Positions 16,138 through 25,409 are shown, counted from the stretch's first letter. The stretch is DNA of 64,000 nucleotides from DATFVA01 sp963711455 (GCA_963711455.1 CAVQEH010000006.1:496001-560000); one strand, 5' to 3'. Translations and numbers: made by a program. The notes: generated by a model from the letters alone, not told the origin.

Positions 16138-16980
16138 ATGGATGCAATTCTAATAAACGTTATAGAAGAAACTCTGCAAATAACTTTATTTATTACAATA
16201 ATGATGATAGCCGTGGATGCTGTCAATATATGGTCGAGAGGTAAAATTTCTTTGTTGTTAAAAGGGAAAAGTAAATCCCGTCAGTATGTGGTTGCTTCAT
16301 TTATCGGTGCTATACCTGGATGTTTTGGAGGATTCACCGACGTCACTTTATATATGCATGGGCTTATAAGCTTCGGAGCTTTAGCAGGATCAATGATAGC
16401 TGCTTCGGGAGACGAAGCATTTGTTATGCTTGCTATGTTTCCCAAGACTGCAATTATTTTATTTTTTATACTTTTTGTAATTGGAATTATAGGCGGAAGG
16501 TTAACTGACATAATTGTTAAAAAATTGAATATAATTACTTGTAGCGACTGTCCCGAACTTGTTGTGCATAACACCGAAAGAAACATAAAACATTTTATTA
16601 AGGAACATATTTTTGAGCATGTTATTAAAAGACATATCTGGAAAATTGCAATCTGGACTTTCGGTGCGTTATTGGTCGTGGAGATTGGTTTTCAATACCT
16701 TCACATTGAAAAAATTACATCCGAGTATACATTATTATTGCTATTTCTTAGTGCCGTTATTGGACTGATACCGGAGTCAGGTCCGCATTTAATTTTTGTG
16801 ACATTATTTGCAAGCGGACTTATTCCTTTTTCCGTACTGCTTACAAGTTCTATCGTTCAGGACGGACATGGAATGCTGCCTTTGCTTTCTTATTCAGTTA
16901 AAGATTCAGTTAAAATAAAAGCGTTTAATTTTGTTTTCGGAATATCGCTCGGATTAATTTTATTTATTTTTGGATATTAA
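16138..16980 (+). CDS. Putative manganese/heavy-metal exporter (ArsP_2-type)
   Basis: A 280-residue integral membrane protein with about eight hydrophobic segments in two halves. The first half has GAIPGCFGGFTDVTLYMHG followed by GDEAFVMLAMFP. The second half echoes it with SAVIGLIPESGPHLIF and DGHGMLPLL. These are hallmarks of the family annotated as putative manganese transporter/10-TM heavy-metal exporter. The middle has a short charged loop with CSDC and several histidines (HNTERNIKHFIKEHIFEH) that could bind metal. It probably exports Mn2+ or a related cation across the inner membrane. It stands as a single gene, with a perfect palindrome at 15958-15977 upstream. Confidence 0.8.
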   Translation: MDAILINVIEETLQITLFITIMMIAVDAVNIWSRGKISLLLKGKSKSRQYVVASFIGAIPGCFGGFTDVTLYMHGLISFGALAGSMIAASGDEAFVMLAMFPKTAIILFFILFVIGIIGGRLTDIIVKKLNIITCSDCPELVVHNTERNIKHFIKEHIFEHVIKRHIWKIAIWTFGALLVVEIGFQYLHIEKITSEYTLLLLFLSAVIGLIPESGPHLIFVTLFASGLIPFSVLLTSSIVQDGHGMLPLLSYSVKDSVKIKAFNFVFGISLGLILFIFGY

Positions 16981-17041
16981 TTATGAGTGACAAGGTATCT
17001 AATAATTATAAAATCTAATTATAATTTTACAGGGAGAAAAA

Positions 17042-17509
17042 GTGGAAACAAAACCAGTACAGGATTATTATCCTGATCAGTTAAGTTATTGTTATGGATG
17101 CGGAAGATTAAATGAGCAGGGACATCAGATAAAAAGTTATTGGGATGGCGATGAAACAATTTCGCACTTTACTCCAAAACCGTATCATATTGCAATCCCC
17201 GGTTATGTATACGGAGGATTGATAGCATCACTGATTGATTGCCATGGTACGGGTACTGCTGCTCTTGCTTCTTACCGTAATGAAGGAAGAGAACCGGGTA
17301 CAGAACCAGCATTTCGTTATGTTACAGCTTCTCTTCATGTTGATTATCTGCGTCCAACACCACTCGGGATAGAGCTTGAGTTAAGAGGGAAAATTGTTGA
17401 AGTAAAAGGGAGAAAAGTTATCTCTGAAATTTCGGTGTCGGCAAATGGAGAAATAACAGCAAAAGGAAAGGTAGTTGCTGTACAAATGCCGGAGAACCTT
17501 GTAAAATAA
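17042..17509 (+). CDS. PaaI-type hotdog-fold thioesterase
   Basis: A 155-residue single hotdog domain starting at GTG with AGGGAGA just upstream. It shows the family's CYGCG.LNEQGH element at the N-terminus, the GYVYGGLIASLIDCHGTG helix where catalysis occurs, and the closing strand block ASLHVDYLRPTPLG. The length is normal for a PaaI/acyl-CoA thioesterase. It probably hydrolyses an acyl- or aryl-CoA thioester in the cytosol; the substrate cannot be told. It lies 61 bp after the metal exporter but with no functional link evident. Confidence 0.85.
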   Translation: METKPVQDYYPDQLSYCYGCGRLNEQGHQIKSYWDGDETISHFTPKPYHIAIPGYVYGGLIASLIDCHGTGTAALASYRNEGREPGTEPAFRYVTASLHVDYLRPTPLGIELELRGKIVEVKGRKVISEISVSANGEITAKGKVVAVQMPENLVK

Positions 17510-17680
17510 ATATTTTCTTTCCGGGAATGATTTATTTCAGGATTCCTTCCCTTACATTTTTGTAAATGGTACCTGCATTGTTTCTATCCTGGTTCACATT
17601 TCAAAATTATTGTCTCATCAAACACAATTCCGGAAGCTTATATTGCCTATCTATACAGTGATAATAATGGGAAAAGTAAA

Positions 17681-18508
17681 ATGAATAAATTAAAATGTTT
17701 GATAAAAATCAGTAGTTTTCTGGTCTTAATATTGTCTCCTCTTTTGATCTCGGGATGTGCTTATACAGGTACTCAGGATACAACGAACAATTCAAGTCCC
17801 GACGGTTATAACCTGGATGATTTAAACAATTATGGTGAATGGGTGCATTTGGATAATTATGGAGATGCCTGGCGTCCTTATGTTGTTTCAGATTGGATGC
17901 CTTTTGAAAATGGTGACTGGAGTTATGCCGATGGAAACTGGACCTGGGTTTCTTATGAACCATTTGGCTGGATTGTCTATCATTATGGTTATTGGTACGA
18001 CGATTCTTTCTATGGATGGGTCTGGATTCCTTCTGATAATCCATGGTCTCCGGCAAGAGTTAACTGGATTAGTTATGATAATTATATTGGATGGGCACCT
18101 CTCCCTCCACCCGGAGTTGTTTATGCATCTCCGTGGGAAAATCATAGGGACAGGTATTGGCAGGTTGTAAGGAACGACGATTTTACAAAAGATGATGTCG
18201 GGAATTATAGAGTTGAAAATCCTATCAGGAATGAAATGGGAGGCAGAAGCGTTGTTAATGAACCTCCAAGCAGAAGTTCTATAGAAAGAATTACCGGCAG
18301 CAATGTAAATGAATTTAAAATTCATCGTGAGACTGTAAGATTACCAAAAAGAGAAATAACTAAAATGGATTTGCCGCCTGCAGAATCCAGGAGAGTGGAA
18401 CAAAACAGTCAAAGAGTAAGCAGAAGTGTTCTGGTACCACGAGAAAGATTTCATGCTCAACACCAGGAGGCAAGACAGAGATCAAGAAATGATAACAGTA
18501 AGAGATAA
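17681..18508 (+). CDS. DUF6600-type lipoprotein
   Basis: A 275-residue lipoprotein with lipobox LLISGC at about residues 21-26. Residues 45-150 are a tryptophan/tyrosine-rich repeat domain (YGEWVHLDNYGDAWRP, then W.Y..PFGWIVYHYGYW, then GWVWIPSDNPWSPARVNW), the pattern of DUF6600, often found beside FecR-like genes. The C-terminal 110 residues are arginine-rich, charged and probably disordered. It is presumably located at the inner face of the outer membrane or in the periplasm, with unknown function. A clear hairpin terminator follows at 18539. Confidence 0.8.
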   Translation: MNKLKCLIKISSFLVLILSPLLISGCAYTGTQDTTNNSSPDGYNLDDLNNYGEWVHLDNYGDAWRPYVVSDWMPFENGDWSYADGNWTWVSYEPFGWIVYHYGYWYDDSFYGWVWIPSDNPWSPARVNWISYDNYIGWAPLPPPGVVYASPWENHRDRYWQVVRNDDFTKDDVGNYRVENPIRNEMGGRSVVNEPPSRSSIERITGSNVNEFKIHRETVRLPKREITKMDLPPAESRRVEQNSQRVSRSVLVPRERFHAQHQEARQRSRNDNSKR

Positions 18509-18538
18509 TCTGGAAATTATCATTAAAAATAAAAGACT

Positions 18539-18570
18539 AAGCCCATCTTTTTCTGATGGGCTTCTTCTAA
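18539..18570 (+). terminator. Rho-independent terminator
   Basis: AAGCCCATC (18539-18547) and GATGGGCTT (18555-18563) form a perfect 9-bp stem with a 7-nt loop. CTTCT follows. It ends the DUF6600 lipoprotein transcript; the upstream A-run lets it also act on the minus strand for the converging lipoprotein gene. Confidence 0.7.
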
Positions 18571-18597
18571 ATAAAAATAAATTTGTTAAAAAAAATA

Positions 18598-19299
18598 TTA
18601 GTTATTTAACTTTGTTATTTTAAGATACGACCATCCTACACCGTGACCCGTATATTGTTTATCCCAGAAATGGCATTGAGTAAGTGCACCAAGGAATCCT
18701 GACCAGGCTTCTACCTGGGTTATGAATCTTACTTTAAAGCCTGTCTTGCCTGCAGGAAGATTAAAATCAACTACAACATCTTTGCTTCCATCATCTGTTA
18801 AACCGCCTATCTGCAGGTTTGAATCTTTGACTTCTTTATCATGGACTTCCTGCGTAGTAATGATATTGTCATCAAAATCACGCACCTCCATAGATATTAC
18901 AACGTGTGCACCGGCTCCTGCTATCCCGTTGCCTGCCAAAGAACCGCTCCACATAATATTTGTTTCAACCCTGTAATTTCCCGGGTCGCCAGTAAAATCA
19001 TTTTCAACATAATCTTTAACAACAGGATGTTCAAAAATTCCCACATTAATATTTGCGTATGCCTCCATCCATCCGCCTGCATTGGTTACTGATGTTGCAT
19101 CTCCCGTGCTGGTTATTCCGTTTGTTCCGGTTATCTGGTGCCATCCCCGGGTTGCTTTATTAAAAGTGGTCACAACAGGTTCATTACTTGTTCCCGGACC
19201 AGCAGGGTTTGATGATTTGTTACAGGCAGAAAATAGAAACAAAGTTGAAAATATTACTGTCAGGTTTAGTGCAACTGATATTATTTTTTTGTTTATCAT
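18598..19299 (-). CDS. Secreted lipoprotein, beta-rich
   Basis: A 233-residue protein with a signal sequence and lipobox FLFSAC at about residues 21-26, followed by a Ser/Pro/Gly linker (NKSSNPAGPGTSNEP). The body is beta-strand-rich with many Gly/Asn/Thr residues, resembling carbohydrate- or adhesion-type jelly-roll domains, but no family is recognised. It is the second gene of a two-gene lipoprotein unit (the first ends 32 bp upstream at 19332). Probable cell-surface or periplasmic lipoprotein of unknown role. Confidence 0.75.
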   Translation of the reverse strand: MINKKIISVALNLTVIFSTLFLFSACNKSSNPAGPGTSNEPVVTTFNKATRGWHQITGTNGITSTGDATSVTNAGGWMEAYANINVGIFEHPVVKDYVENDFTGDPGNYRVETNIMWSGSLAGNGIAGAGAHVVISMEVRDFDDNIITTQEVHDKEVKDSNLQIGGLTDDGSKDVVVDFNLPAGKTGFKVRFITQVEAWSGFLGALTQCHFWDKQYTGHGVGWSYLKITKLNN

Positions 19300-19331
19300 T
19301 TTTTTACTCCTATCTTAATTATTAATTTTAT

Positions 19332-19763
19332 TTAATTCTTATGAACTGAAAGTGAACCGGATTTGGAATTGGTTTTAGAAACCCAGTTGCCATTTAATGT
19401 ATCTGCATCTAAAGTAAGGCTACAGTTGTAGGTAAAATCATTGTTTAGTAAGGAGATGTCATATTTTCCCGATTGCGAAACAGTTCCTGTAACATTGCCA
19501 TCGTATTTCGGTCCGTCACTGTAGCCATAATAAAATGCTAAATGATATGTGCCTGAGATTGAATTGCCTGATTGATTGAGCATCATGGTTAAATAGCCGG
19601 AATAATAATCCGGATGATTAAATGCTCCTTCCCAGTTTCCACTTATTTTCGCACCGCCGTTTGCAGATACAGGATTTTTTGAACAAGATGTAAAATTAAG
19701 TGCAGCTAAGAATACAATTACCAGGATTAAAAATTTTATCCCGGTATTTTTTACTGAGTTCAT
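19332..19763 (-). CDS. Small lipoprotein, lipocalin-like
   Basis: A 143-residue lipoprotein. Its lipobox is LNFTSC at about residues 22-27, followed by SKNPVS. The mature domain reads as short alternating strands with GNWEGAF near the start and SGTYHLAFYYG in the middle, recalling small lipocalin-like or extracellular beta-barrel domains of Bacteroidota. It has no catalytic motif. It is transcribed just ahead of the 18598-19299 lipoprotein and divergently from the ECF sigma factor at 19975, with 210 bp between for two promoters. Confidence 0.75.
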   Translation of the reverse strand: MNSVKNTGIKFLILVIVFLAALNFTSCSKNPVSANGGAKISGNWEGAFNHPDYYSGYLTMMLNQSGNSISGTYHLAFYYGYSDGPKYDGNVTGTVSQSGKYDISLLNNDFTYNCSLTLDADTLNGNWVSKTNSKSGSLSVHKN

Positions 19764-19974
19764 TATCTTTCCTTTATTTTATTATTTATAATAATTAATT
19801 CGATATATTTCTTTGAAAACATTATCTAACATTTATTGAACTTGATTTCTAACTATTATGACTTCTATATCTAAACGCAGGAAATTATTTCAAAAGTGAT
19901 AACAGGTTTTATAAAAAAAATAAGTTCTTCTGAAATGTTTAATTTTCAGACAATTTTATTTAGATTAATAAAAA

Positions 19975-20544
19975 ATGAATGATCCCGGTAAAGATATCAC
20001 ACAACTTTTGGCTGATCTTAGCGGAGGTAATCGTGAGGCTGTAAATGTGCTGATGCCCCTGGTTTATAAAGAATTACACCAGCTTGCTCATATGCATTTG
20101 AGAGGGGAAAGAAGGAATCATACGTTAAATGCGACTGCACTTGTTCACGAAGCATACATGAAGCTGGTTGACCAGGATAGAATAACCTGGCAGAACCGCG
20201 CTCATTTTTTTGGAATTGCTTCCCAGGCAATGAGAAGAATTCTGATTAATTATGCCAATGCACGTATTGCTGAAAAGAGAGGTGGAAATCAAATTCTTGC
20301 TACTTTTGTCGATGATAAAGTAACGCGGGAATCTAAACCGGAGGAACTTATTGCGCTCGATGAATCTCTTAAGAGACTTGAACAGATTAACGAAAGGCAA
20401 TCTAAAATAATTGAGTACTGGTTTTTCGTTGGATTAAATCATGAAGAAATTGCTGAAGTATTAAAGGTATCGGTTCCAACTGTCAGAAGAGATTTCCGTC
20501 TTGCAAAAGCATGGATCAGCAGGGAATTAAAAAAGGAAATATAA
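19975..20544 (+). CDS. ECF sigma factor of the kinase-associated (TIGR02999-like) type
   Basis: A 189-residue protein matching the sigma-70 subfamily that usually precedes Ser/Thr kinase genes. It has LPLVYKELHQLAHMHLRGER and HTLNATALVHEAYMKLV in region 2, then WQNRAHFFGIASQAMRRILI. Region 4 begins at LNHEEIAEVLKVSVPTVRRDF and ends in RLAKAWISRELKK. In known genomes this subfamily sits directly upstream of a protein kinase with C-terminal TPRs; here that kinase starts at 21645, with a REP-type transposase and palindromic repeats in between. Probably responds to or controls the kinase pathway. Confidence 0.9.
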   Translation: MNDPGKDITQLLADLSGGNREAVNVLMPLVYKELHQLAHMHLRGERRNHTLNATALVHEAYMKLVDQDRITWQNRAHFFGIASQAMRRILINYANARIAEKRGGNQILATFVDDKVTRESKPEELIALDESLKRLEQINERQSKIIEYWFFVGLNHEEIAEVLKVSVPTVRRDFRLAKAWISRELKKEI

Positions 20545-20571
20545 GATAATTAAGAAAGATGAATCTTTATG

Positions 20572-20696
20572 CAACTCCTTCGGAGTTGGTTGACTGAATA
20601 TAACTTTACATTTTCCCTGAAAGGGAAAAATAATGGAATCAGGGATAACATCCCTGGTAAAAAGTGAGAGTAAATAAAATATACCCTGAAAGGGTT
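20572..20696. repeat. Composite palindromic repeat, copy 1
   Basis: Four short hairpins in a row: CAACTCC/GGAGTTG (20572-20588), TTTTCCCT/AGGGAAAA (20611-20629), CAGGGAT/ATCCCTG (20640-20656) and ACCCT/AGGGT (20683-20695), each with a 3-nt loop. Copies 2 and 3 lie at 21250 and 21441. It flanks the transposase gene on its 5' side and resembles REP/BIME units mobilised by REP-associated transposases. Confidence 0.75.
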
Positions 20697-20716
20697 AATT
20701 ATCAGGAAGAACTATA

Positions 20717-21172
20717 ATGCCACAATCACTCGATAATGTTTTAATTCATATCGTCTTTTCTACAAAGAACCGTAATCCTTTTCTTTCAGATCCAAAGATG
20801 CGTAAGGAAATGCACGCATACCTTGGAGGTACATGCAACAACCTTGACTGCCGGGTTATCATTGTTGGCGGGGTTGCTGATCATATTCATATTCTGTGTA
20901 AACTATCAAGGAATATATCAATTGCAAAACTGGTCGCAGAAATAAAGAGGACATCATCAAAATGGATTAAGGGAAAGGGAACTATGTTGTCTAAATTTGC
21001 ATGGCAGAATGGGTATGGAGTATTTTCTGTAGGTAAATCTGAAATTGAACGATTGAAAATTTATATTGCTAATCAGGATGAACATCATAAAAAGAAAAGA
21101 TTTCAGGATGAGTATAGATTGTTTTTAAAAAAGTATGAAATGGAATATGATGAACGCTTTGTCTGGGACTAG
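20717..21172 (+). CDS. IS200/IS605-type Y1 transposase, REP-associated
   Basis: A 151-residue protein of the TnpA/REP-associated transposase group. It starts MPQSLDNVLIHIVFSTKNRN, has the metal-binding HUH motif in ADHIHILCKL and a candidate nucleophilic tyrosine in LKIYIANQDEHHKKK. Length and motifs look intact, so it may be active. Such enzymes cleave and rejoin single-stranded DNA at short hairpins, and the flanking palindromes are plausible substrates. It has no accessory TnpB. Confidence 0.9.
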   Translation: MPQSLDNVLIHIVFSTKNRNPFLSDPKMRKEMHAYLGGTCNNLDCRVIIVGGVADHIHILCKLSRNISIAKLVAEIKRTSSKWIKGKGTMLSKFAWQNGYGVFSVGKSEIERLKIYIANQDEHHKKKRFQDEYRLFLKKYEMEYDERFVWD

Positions 21173-21179
21173 AGTTATG

Positions 21180-21240
21180 AAACCCTTTCAGGGTTTTATT
21201 TTTGGTAGTTTCTTAAAATAATCAGGATGTCATCCTGATT
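21180..21240. repeat. Two hairpins behind the transposase gene
   Basis: AAACCCT/AGGGTTT (21180-21196, loop TTC) is the inverse-oriented form of the last hairpin of the composite repeat. With the following T-rich stretch it may terminate the transposase transcript. AATCAGGAT/ATCCTGATT (21220-21240, loop GTC) is a second perfect 9-bp stem. Confidence 0.7.
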
Positions 21241-21249
21241 TTCAATATA

Positions 21250-21374
21250 CAACTCCTTCGGAGTTGGTTGACTGAATATAACTTTACATTTTCCCTGAAA
21301 AGGAAAAATAATGGAATCAGGGATAATATCCCTGGCAAGAAGAAAGAGTAAATAAAATATACCCTGAAAGGGTT
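21250..21374. repeat. Composite palindromic repeat, copy 2
   Basis: Nearly identical to copy 1 over its whole length, including the spacer TGACTGAATATAACTTTACA, with the same four hairpins in the same order. Confidence 0.75.
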
Positions 21375-21440
21375 AGATATCAGAAAGAATGAATCCTAAA
21401 ATAATCAGAATATTAATTCGAATTGGATTGATTCACTATT

Positions 21441-21557
21441 TTGGAGTTGGTTAAGATAATATAAAATTGCATTTTTCCTGAAATGGAAAAATATTCTAAG
21501 CAGGGATAACATCCCAGGTAAGAGGTGAGAGTAAATAATATATACGCTGAAAGGGTT
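21441..21557. repeat. Composite palindromic repeat, copy 3 (diverged)
   Basis: Has the same order of elements as copies 1 and 2 (GGAGTTGG, TTTTTCCTGAAATGGAAAAA, CAGGGATAACATCCCAGG, CTGAAAGGGTT), but several arms carry mismatches. Probably an older copy. Confidence 0.65.
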
Positions 21558-21644
21558 AGATAATAAATACCGAATCACTTAATTTGTGTTTAATAAATCT
21601 ATTTGATCTGATCGATAACTTTACTTGCATTTGTAACAGAAAAA

Positions 21645-24587
21645 ATGACCCCCGAACAATGGAAACATATCCAGGCACTCTTCGAAAAAGCACTTGAGCT
21701 TAATCCTTCTCAGAGGGAAGATTTTCTGAAAAAAGAATGCGGCAACGATAAAGAACTTTATACTGAAGTTAATTCTCTGCTGGAATCAGATGAACATGAA
21801 CACAGCATTTTCTCTGCATCCGCCGCAGATTACATTTCAATTGACGAGCCCAATCTGGCAGGAAAAACCCTGGGTAAATACAAAGCTATTGAACAAATAG
21901 GCATTGGTGGTATGGGTTCGGTTTATCTTGCCGAAAGAATTGATGGCGTGTTCGAGCAAAAAGTTGCACTAAAGGTTGTTAAACCGGGAATGAACTCACA
22001 CGAAATTATTACCCGGTTTGAAGAAGAAAGACAAATACTGGCAAGGCTTCAGCACCCGAATATAGCCAGGCTTCTGGACGGCGGCATTTCTGATTTGGGT
22101 CTGCCTTTTTTTACAATGGAATTTGTTGATGGTAAACCGATTACTAATTACTGCGATGAGAAAAACCTCACCATTGAAGAAAGACTTCAACTATTTCAAA
22201 AAGTATGTGAAGCAGTTTTATATGCGCACCAGAATCTTGTAATCCATAGAGACATAAAACCGGGGAACATTCTCGTTCGTGAAGATGGCACTGTTAAGCT
22301 ATTGGATTTTGGCATTGCAAAAGTTTTTGAAGAAGATCCAAACCGGAAAGATCTGACCCGAACCGGGGTAAGAGTTATGACACCTGAATATGCATCACCC
22401 GAACAGGTTAAAGGAGAACCTGTAAGCACGGCAACCGATATTTATTCACTGGGTTTAATACTTTATCAATTACTTTCAGGATGTCCGCCTTATGAAGTTG
22501 ATACAACTTCGGCTATTGAAATGGAAAAAATAATTTGTTTATCTCAGCCTCTCAAACCCAGTACGATGATTACCAAAATATCCGGAATAAAATCGGGTGA
22601 AAAAAATAAAATATCGCCGGAAGATATCAGCCTGAAGCGTCATACCTCTATTTCAAAATTAAAGAAAAGGATTTCCGGCGACTTAGATAATATTTGCCTG
22701 ATGTGTCTGCGAAAGGAACCTGAACGAAGGTATAACTCGGTTGCCCAATTAATTGCTGATATTAATAATCATCTTTCGGGAATGCCTGTAAGTGCCCGGA
22801 AGAGCACTACTTCTTACAGGGCAAAAAAGTTTATTCAAAGACATAAAACGGGAGTTGTTATTGCGTCAATCGCTGTTTTAATAATTGCCATTGTTACGAC
22901 ATTTTATACTATCCGGCTTGCGAATGAAAGAGATAAAGCAAAGGTAGAAGCCGAGAAATTTAAAAATGTTTCGGATTTTCTCACAGGCCTATTTAAGGTT
23001 TCAGATCCCGAACAATCACGCGGAGAAACCATTACCGCAAGAGAGCTTCTTGATAACGGGGTTAAAAGAATCGACAATGAATTGTCAGGTCAGCCGGAAA
23101 TACTTGCAAACATGCTGGATGTTACGGGCAATGTTTACAAAAGTCTTGGTTTATACAAAAATGCACTGCCGCTTTTGCAAAGATCATATTCAATTAACGA
23201 TTCCTTGTTTGGCTCTAACAGTCCTGAAACAGCAAAAAGTCTAAATGATCTTGCAAGCCTGAACTTTGACATGGGTGATTACGATTCTTCAGTGGATAAA
23301 TTTAATAAAGCATTGAAGCTAAGAGAAAATATTTTTGGTAAAGAAAGTATGGAATCAGCGGAAAGCATGAATGGTCTGGCGATGGTTTTGAGAGAGGAAG
23401 GGAAGTATGATGAATCGGAGAAACTGCTGCTTGAATCGCTGTCTATAAGGAAGAAACATTCGTCCGGTAAAAGCAATGAAGTAGCTGAGTCAACAAATAA
23501 TCTTGCTCTTCTTTACCAGGATAAAGGAGAGTATGAAAAGTCGAAGAAACTTTTTGAAGAATCGCTTCAAATGAAAAAACAACTTTATGGCAGGGTACAT
23601 CCCTCGTATTCCGAAACTCTCGGCAACCAGGCATCCCTGCTGCAGGAAATGGGAGATTATAGAAAAGCAGAAAATCTCTTTACCGAAACCCTGGATATTG
23701 ATAAAAAATTATACGGAGATCTGCATCCTTCTATATCAACCGATCTGTATAACATTGCATCAAATACTGCTTTGATGGGAAATCTCGATGATGCGGAAAA
23801 ACTTTACTCGCAGGTTCTTGAGCTGGATAGAAAACTATTAGGCGGGCAGCATCCTTATATAGCACTTGATTTAAATAACCTGGCAGGAATTGAAAGTGAT
23901 AAGGGAGAGTATGAGAAAGCCGAAAAGCTATACATGAAATCACTGGAACTGAATAAAAAAGCCTATGGAAATGAGCACCCCGAAGTTGCCACAAGTATCA
24001 GTAATCTTGGAGTTTTATATTTGAGATGGGGAAAATATAAAACGGCTGAGCCGTTATTAAAATCCGCACTTGATATGAGAATTAAATTGTTGGGAGAAAA
24101 CCATCCCGATGTTGTTACAAGTATTAATATTTATGCTTCATTGCTAACCAGCGAAGGCAGGTATAAGGAAGCAGTTGAGCAATACAGAAAATCACTAAAG
24201 CTGCGGATAAAAATGCTTGGTGAAAATCATCCCCATACAGCGAATGCTTATCTAGGGTTAGGGAATGCCCTGATTGAAACAGGGGAATTTACAGAAGCGG
24301 AAGAAAAAATCAACAGGGCAATTGAAATACTTAAAGAGAAACTTCCTCCGGATCACTGGAATATTTCTAATGCTGAAAGCATACTCGGCAAGTGTTATAC
24401 AAAGGAGAAGAAATACAAATCGGCTGAAGAGGTTTTACAGGGTGCTTATAATAACCTTCTCACTACAAGGGGGAAGGAAGACAGGCTTACAATCAGTGCT
24501 TTAAAATTAATCATCCAAAACTATAAGAAATGGGGAAAGCCTGGAGTAGCCAGGAAATATGAAGAGGCAGCAGGGAAGGTTAATTAA
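21645..24587 (+). CDS. Membrane Ser/Thr protein kinase with TPR sensor domain
   Basis: A 980-residue protein. Residues 78-380 are a eukaryotic-like kinase with all key residues: glycine loop GIGGMGSVYLA at 86-96, lysine in VALKVVK (K110), HRDIKPGNIL at 201-210, DFG at 221-223 and TPEYASPEQV as the APE region. A membrane helix lies near 403-425. Residues about 490-960 hold around ten 42-residue TPRs of the kinesin-light-chain type (A..L.NLA.L....G.Y..AE.LY), expected on the periplasmic side. It should sense a signal and phosphorylate cytosolic targets. The sigma factor at 19975 is its likely partner, as in related sigma-kinase pairs. Confidence 0.92.
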   Translation: MTPEQWKHIQALFEKALELNPSQREDFLKKECGNDKELYTEVNSLLESDEHEHSIFSASAADYISIDEPNLAGKTLGKYKAIEQIGIGGMGSVYLAERIDGVFEQKVALKVVKPGMNSHEIITRFEEERQILARLQHPNIARLLDGGISDLGLPFFTMEFVDGKPITNYCDEKNLTIEERLQLFQKVCEAVLYAHQNLVIHRDIKPGNILVREDGTVKLLDFGIAKVFEEDPNRKDLTRTGVRVMTPEYASPEQVKGEPVSTATDIYSLGLILYQLLSGCPPYEVDTTSAIEMEKIICLSQPLKPSTMITKISGIKSGEKNKISPEDISLKRHTSISKLKKRISGDLDNICLMCLRKEPERRYNSVAQLIADINNHLSGMPVSARKSTTSYRAKKFIQRHKTGVVIASIAVLIIAIVTTFYTIRLANERDKAKVEAEKFKNVSDFLTGLFKVSDPEQSRGETITARELLDNGVKRIDNELSGQPEILANMLDVTGNVYKSLGLYKNALPLLQRSYSINDSLFGSNSPETAKSLNDLASLNFDMGDYDSSVDKFNKALKLRENIFGKESMESAESMNGLAMVLREEGKYDESEKLLLESLSIRKKHSSGKSNEVAESTNNLALLYQDKGEYEKSKKLFEESLQMKKQLYGRVHPSYSETLGNQASLLQEMGDYRKAENLFTETLDIDKKLYGDLHPSISTDLYNIASNTALMGNLDDAEKLYSQVLELDRKLLGGQHPYIALDLNNLAGIESDKGEYEKAEKLYMKSLELNKKAYGNEHPEVATSISNLGVLYLRWGKYKTAEPLLKSALDMRIKLLGENHPDVVTSINIYASLLTSEGRYKEAVEQYRKSLKLRIKMLGENHPHTANAYLGLGNALIETGEFTEAEEKINRAIEILKEKLPPDHWNISNAESILGKCYTKEKKYKSAEEVLQGAYNNLLTTRGKEDRLTISALKLIIQNYKKWGKPGVARKYEEAAGKVN

Positions 24588-25409
24588 TAGAAACAGGAAA
24601 TCAATCTGCAAATTTTAACTGCCGAAGTCAGACCGGTATTTCATTAATGCATAAGGTCAGGTCAATGGTATTAGTCAATATCATTGGTATGGCAGAAAGC
24701 CAGGGCCTTGGTTTTTGCAGCTCAGGTTCAGGTTGACTGTTTCCCATATTTCCATACTTTCATTCAACCGTACAAGCTTACCGGATAACTTGTGTTTACT
24801 GGTACTTTATTATTCGAATTATTTCAGGTGCAGATAATTACTAATCGGATATGTGCGCCCTGCGAATTGTGAATAACATACTCTGCAACTGCTTAGAAGC
24901 CGCTCAGAGAAAAGTGCTGCCTCGTAAGTTCTTAGTCCTATTTCCAATTTTGGAAATAAGAAAATACACTGTTTTTACACTTTCCCAACTTTACTTATTC
25001 TGCCACAATTTCATATTTTATTTTAAATTCAAAAAATTTAAATATCATTTTTCGAGGGACCGCGAAAATGCCGGATTATATACACAAAAAAATCCGCAAA
25101 TAATTTCTGAAAAATTTCACAAAAAAGAGTATAAGTAATTATATTAAAGTAAATTAAAAGAATAAATTAAGTGATTATGCAGATGGTATACACGAAAAAT
25201 AATTCTTAAATACAACCGAGTTGAAAACTGCCAACCTGCCTGACAGCAGTCAGGTTAGGTATGAGTATAAGTTATATGGCAAAAGGGTTTTATGAAAATT
25301 AATTAAATACATAGCTATTGCTATGTATGTGGAAATCTTTTAATTAATAATGGCGCTTTAACATAACACGCTGTTAGGTGTTAACTCAATTTTTTGATAG
25401 GACTTATAA
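24588..25409. other. Intergenic region with small palindromes, no gene
   Basis: 820 bp without a supportable gene. It contains a perfect dyad TATTTCCAA/TTGGAAATA (24939-24958), a GC-rich imperfect palindrome (25231-25259) and a 7-bp hairpin ACATAGC/GCTATGT (25309-25326). Base composition shifts to very AT-rich before the reductase gene. Confidence 0.5.
25231..25259. repeat. GC-rich imperfect palindrome (REP-like)
   Basis: CCAACCTG...CTGAC, an AGC centre and GTCAG...GTTAGG form an imperfect hairpin. Related palindromes occur at 895, 26076 and 31468. Confidence 0.4.

Larger units (their letters stand above)
20572..21374. mobile_element. REP-associated transposase unit (RAYT with flanking repeats)
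   Basis: A Y1-transposase gene (20717-21172) bracketed by near-identical ~125-bp composite palindromic repeats in direct orientation (20572-20696 and 21250-21374), with two more hairpins just after the gene (21180-21196, 21220-21240). A third, diverged repeat follows at 21441. It has inserted in, or accumulated in, the space between the sigma factor and the kinase. Confidence 0.65.

Noticed and set aside
24650..24710. Weak hairpin AAAGCCAGG/CCTTGGTTT as terminator of the kinase gene
   Set aside because: Requires several G-U pairs and lacks a T-tract in the right place.
24851..25138. 95-codon frame on the + strand
   Set aside because: Very AT-rich, rich in Phe/Lys/Asn, with no ribosome-binding site and no family resemblance; looks like a chance ORF.
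25369..25376. GTTAGGTG before the RibD-like gene, resembling an integron attC right core
   Set aside because: No matching RYYYAAC partner or long imperfect inverted repeat was found at attC distance, and no integron integrase is present.
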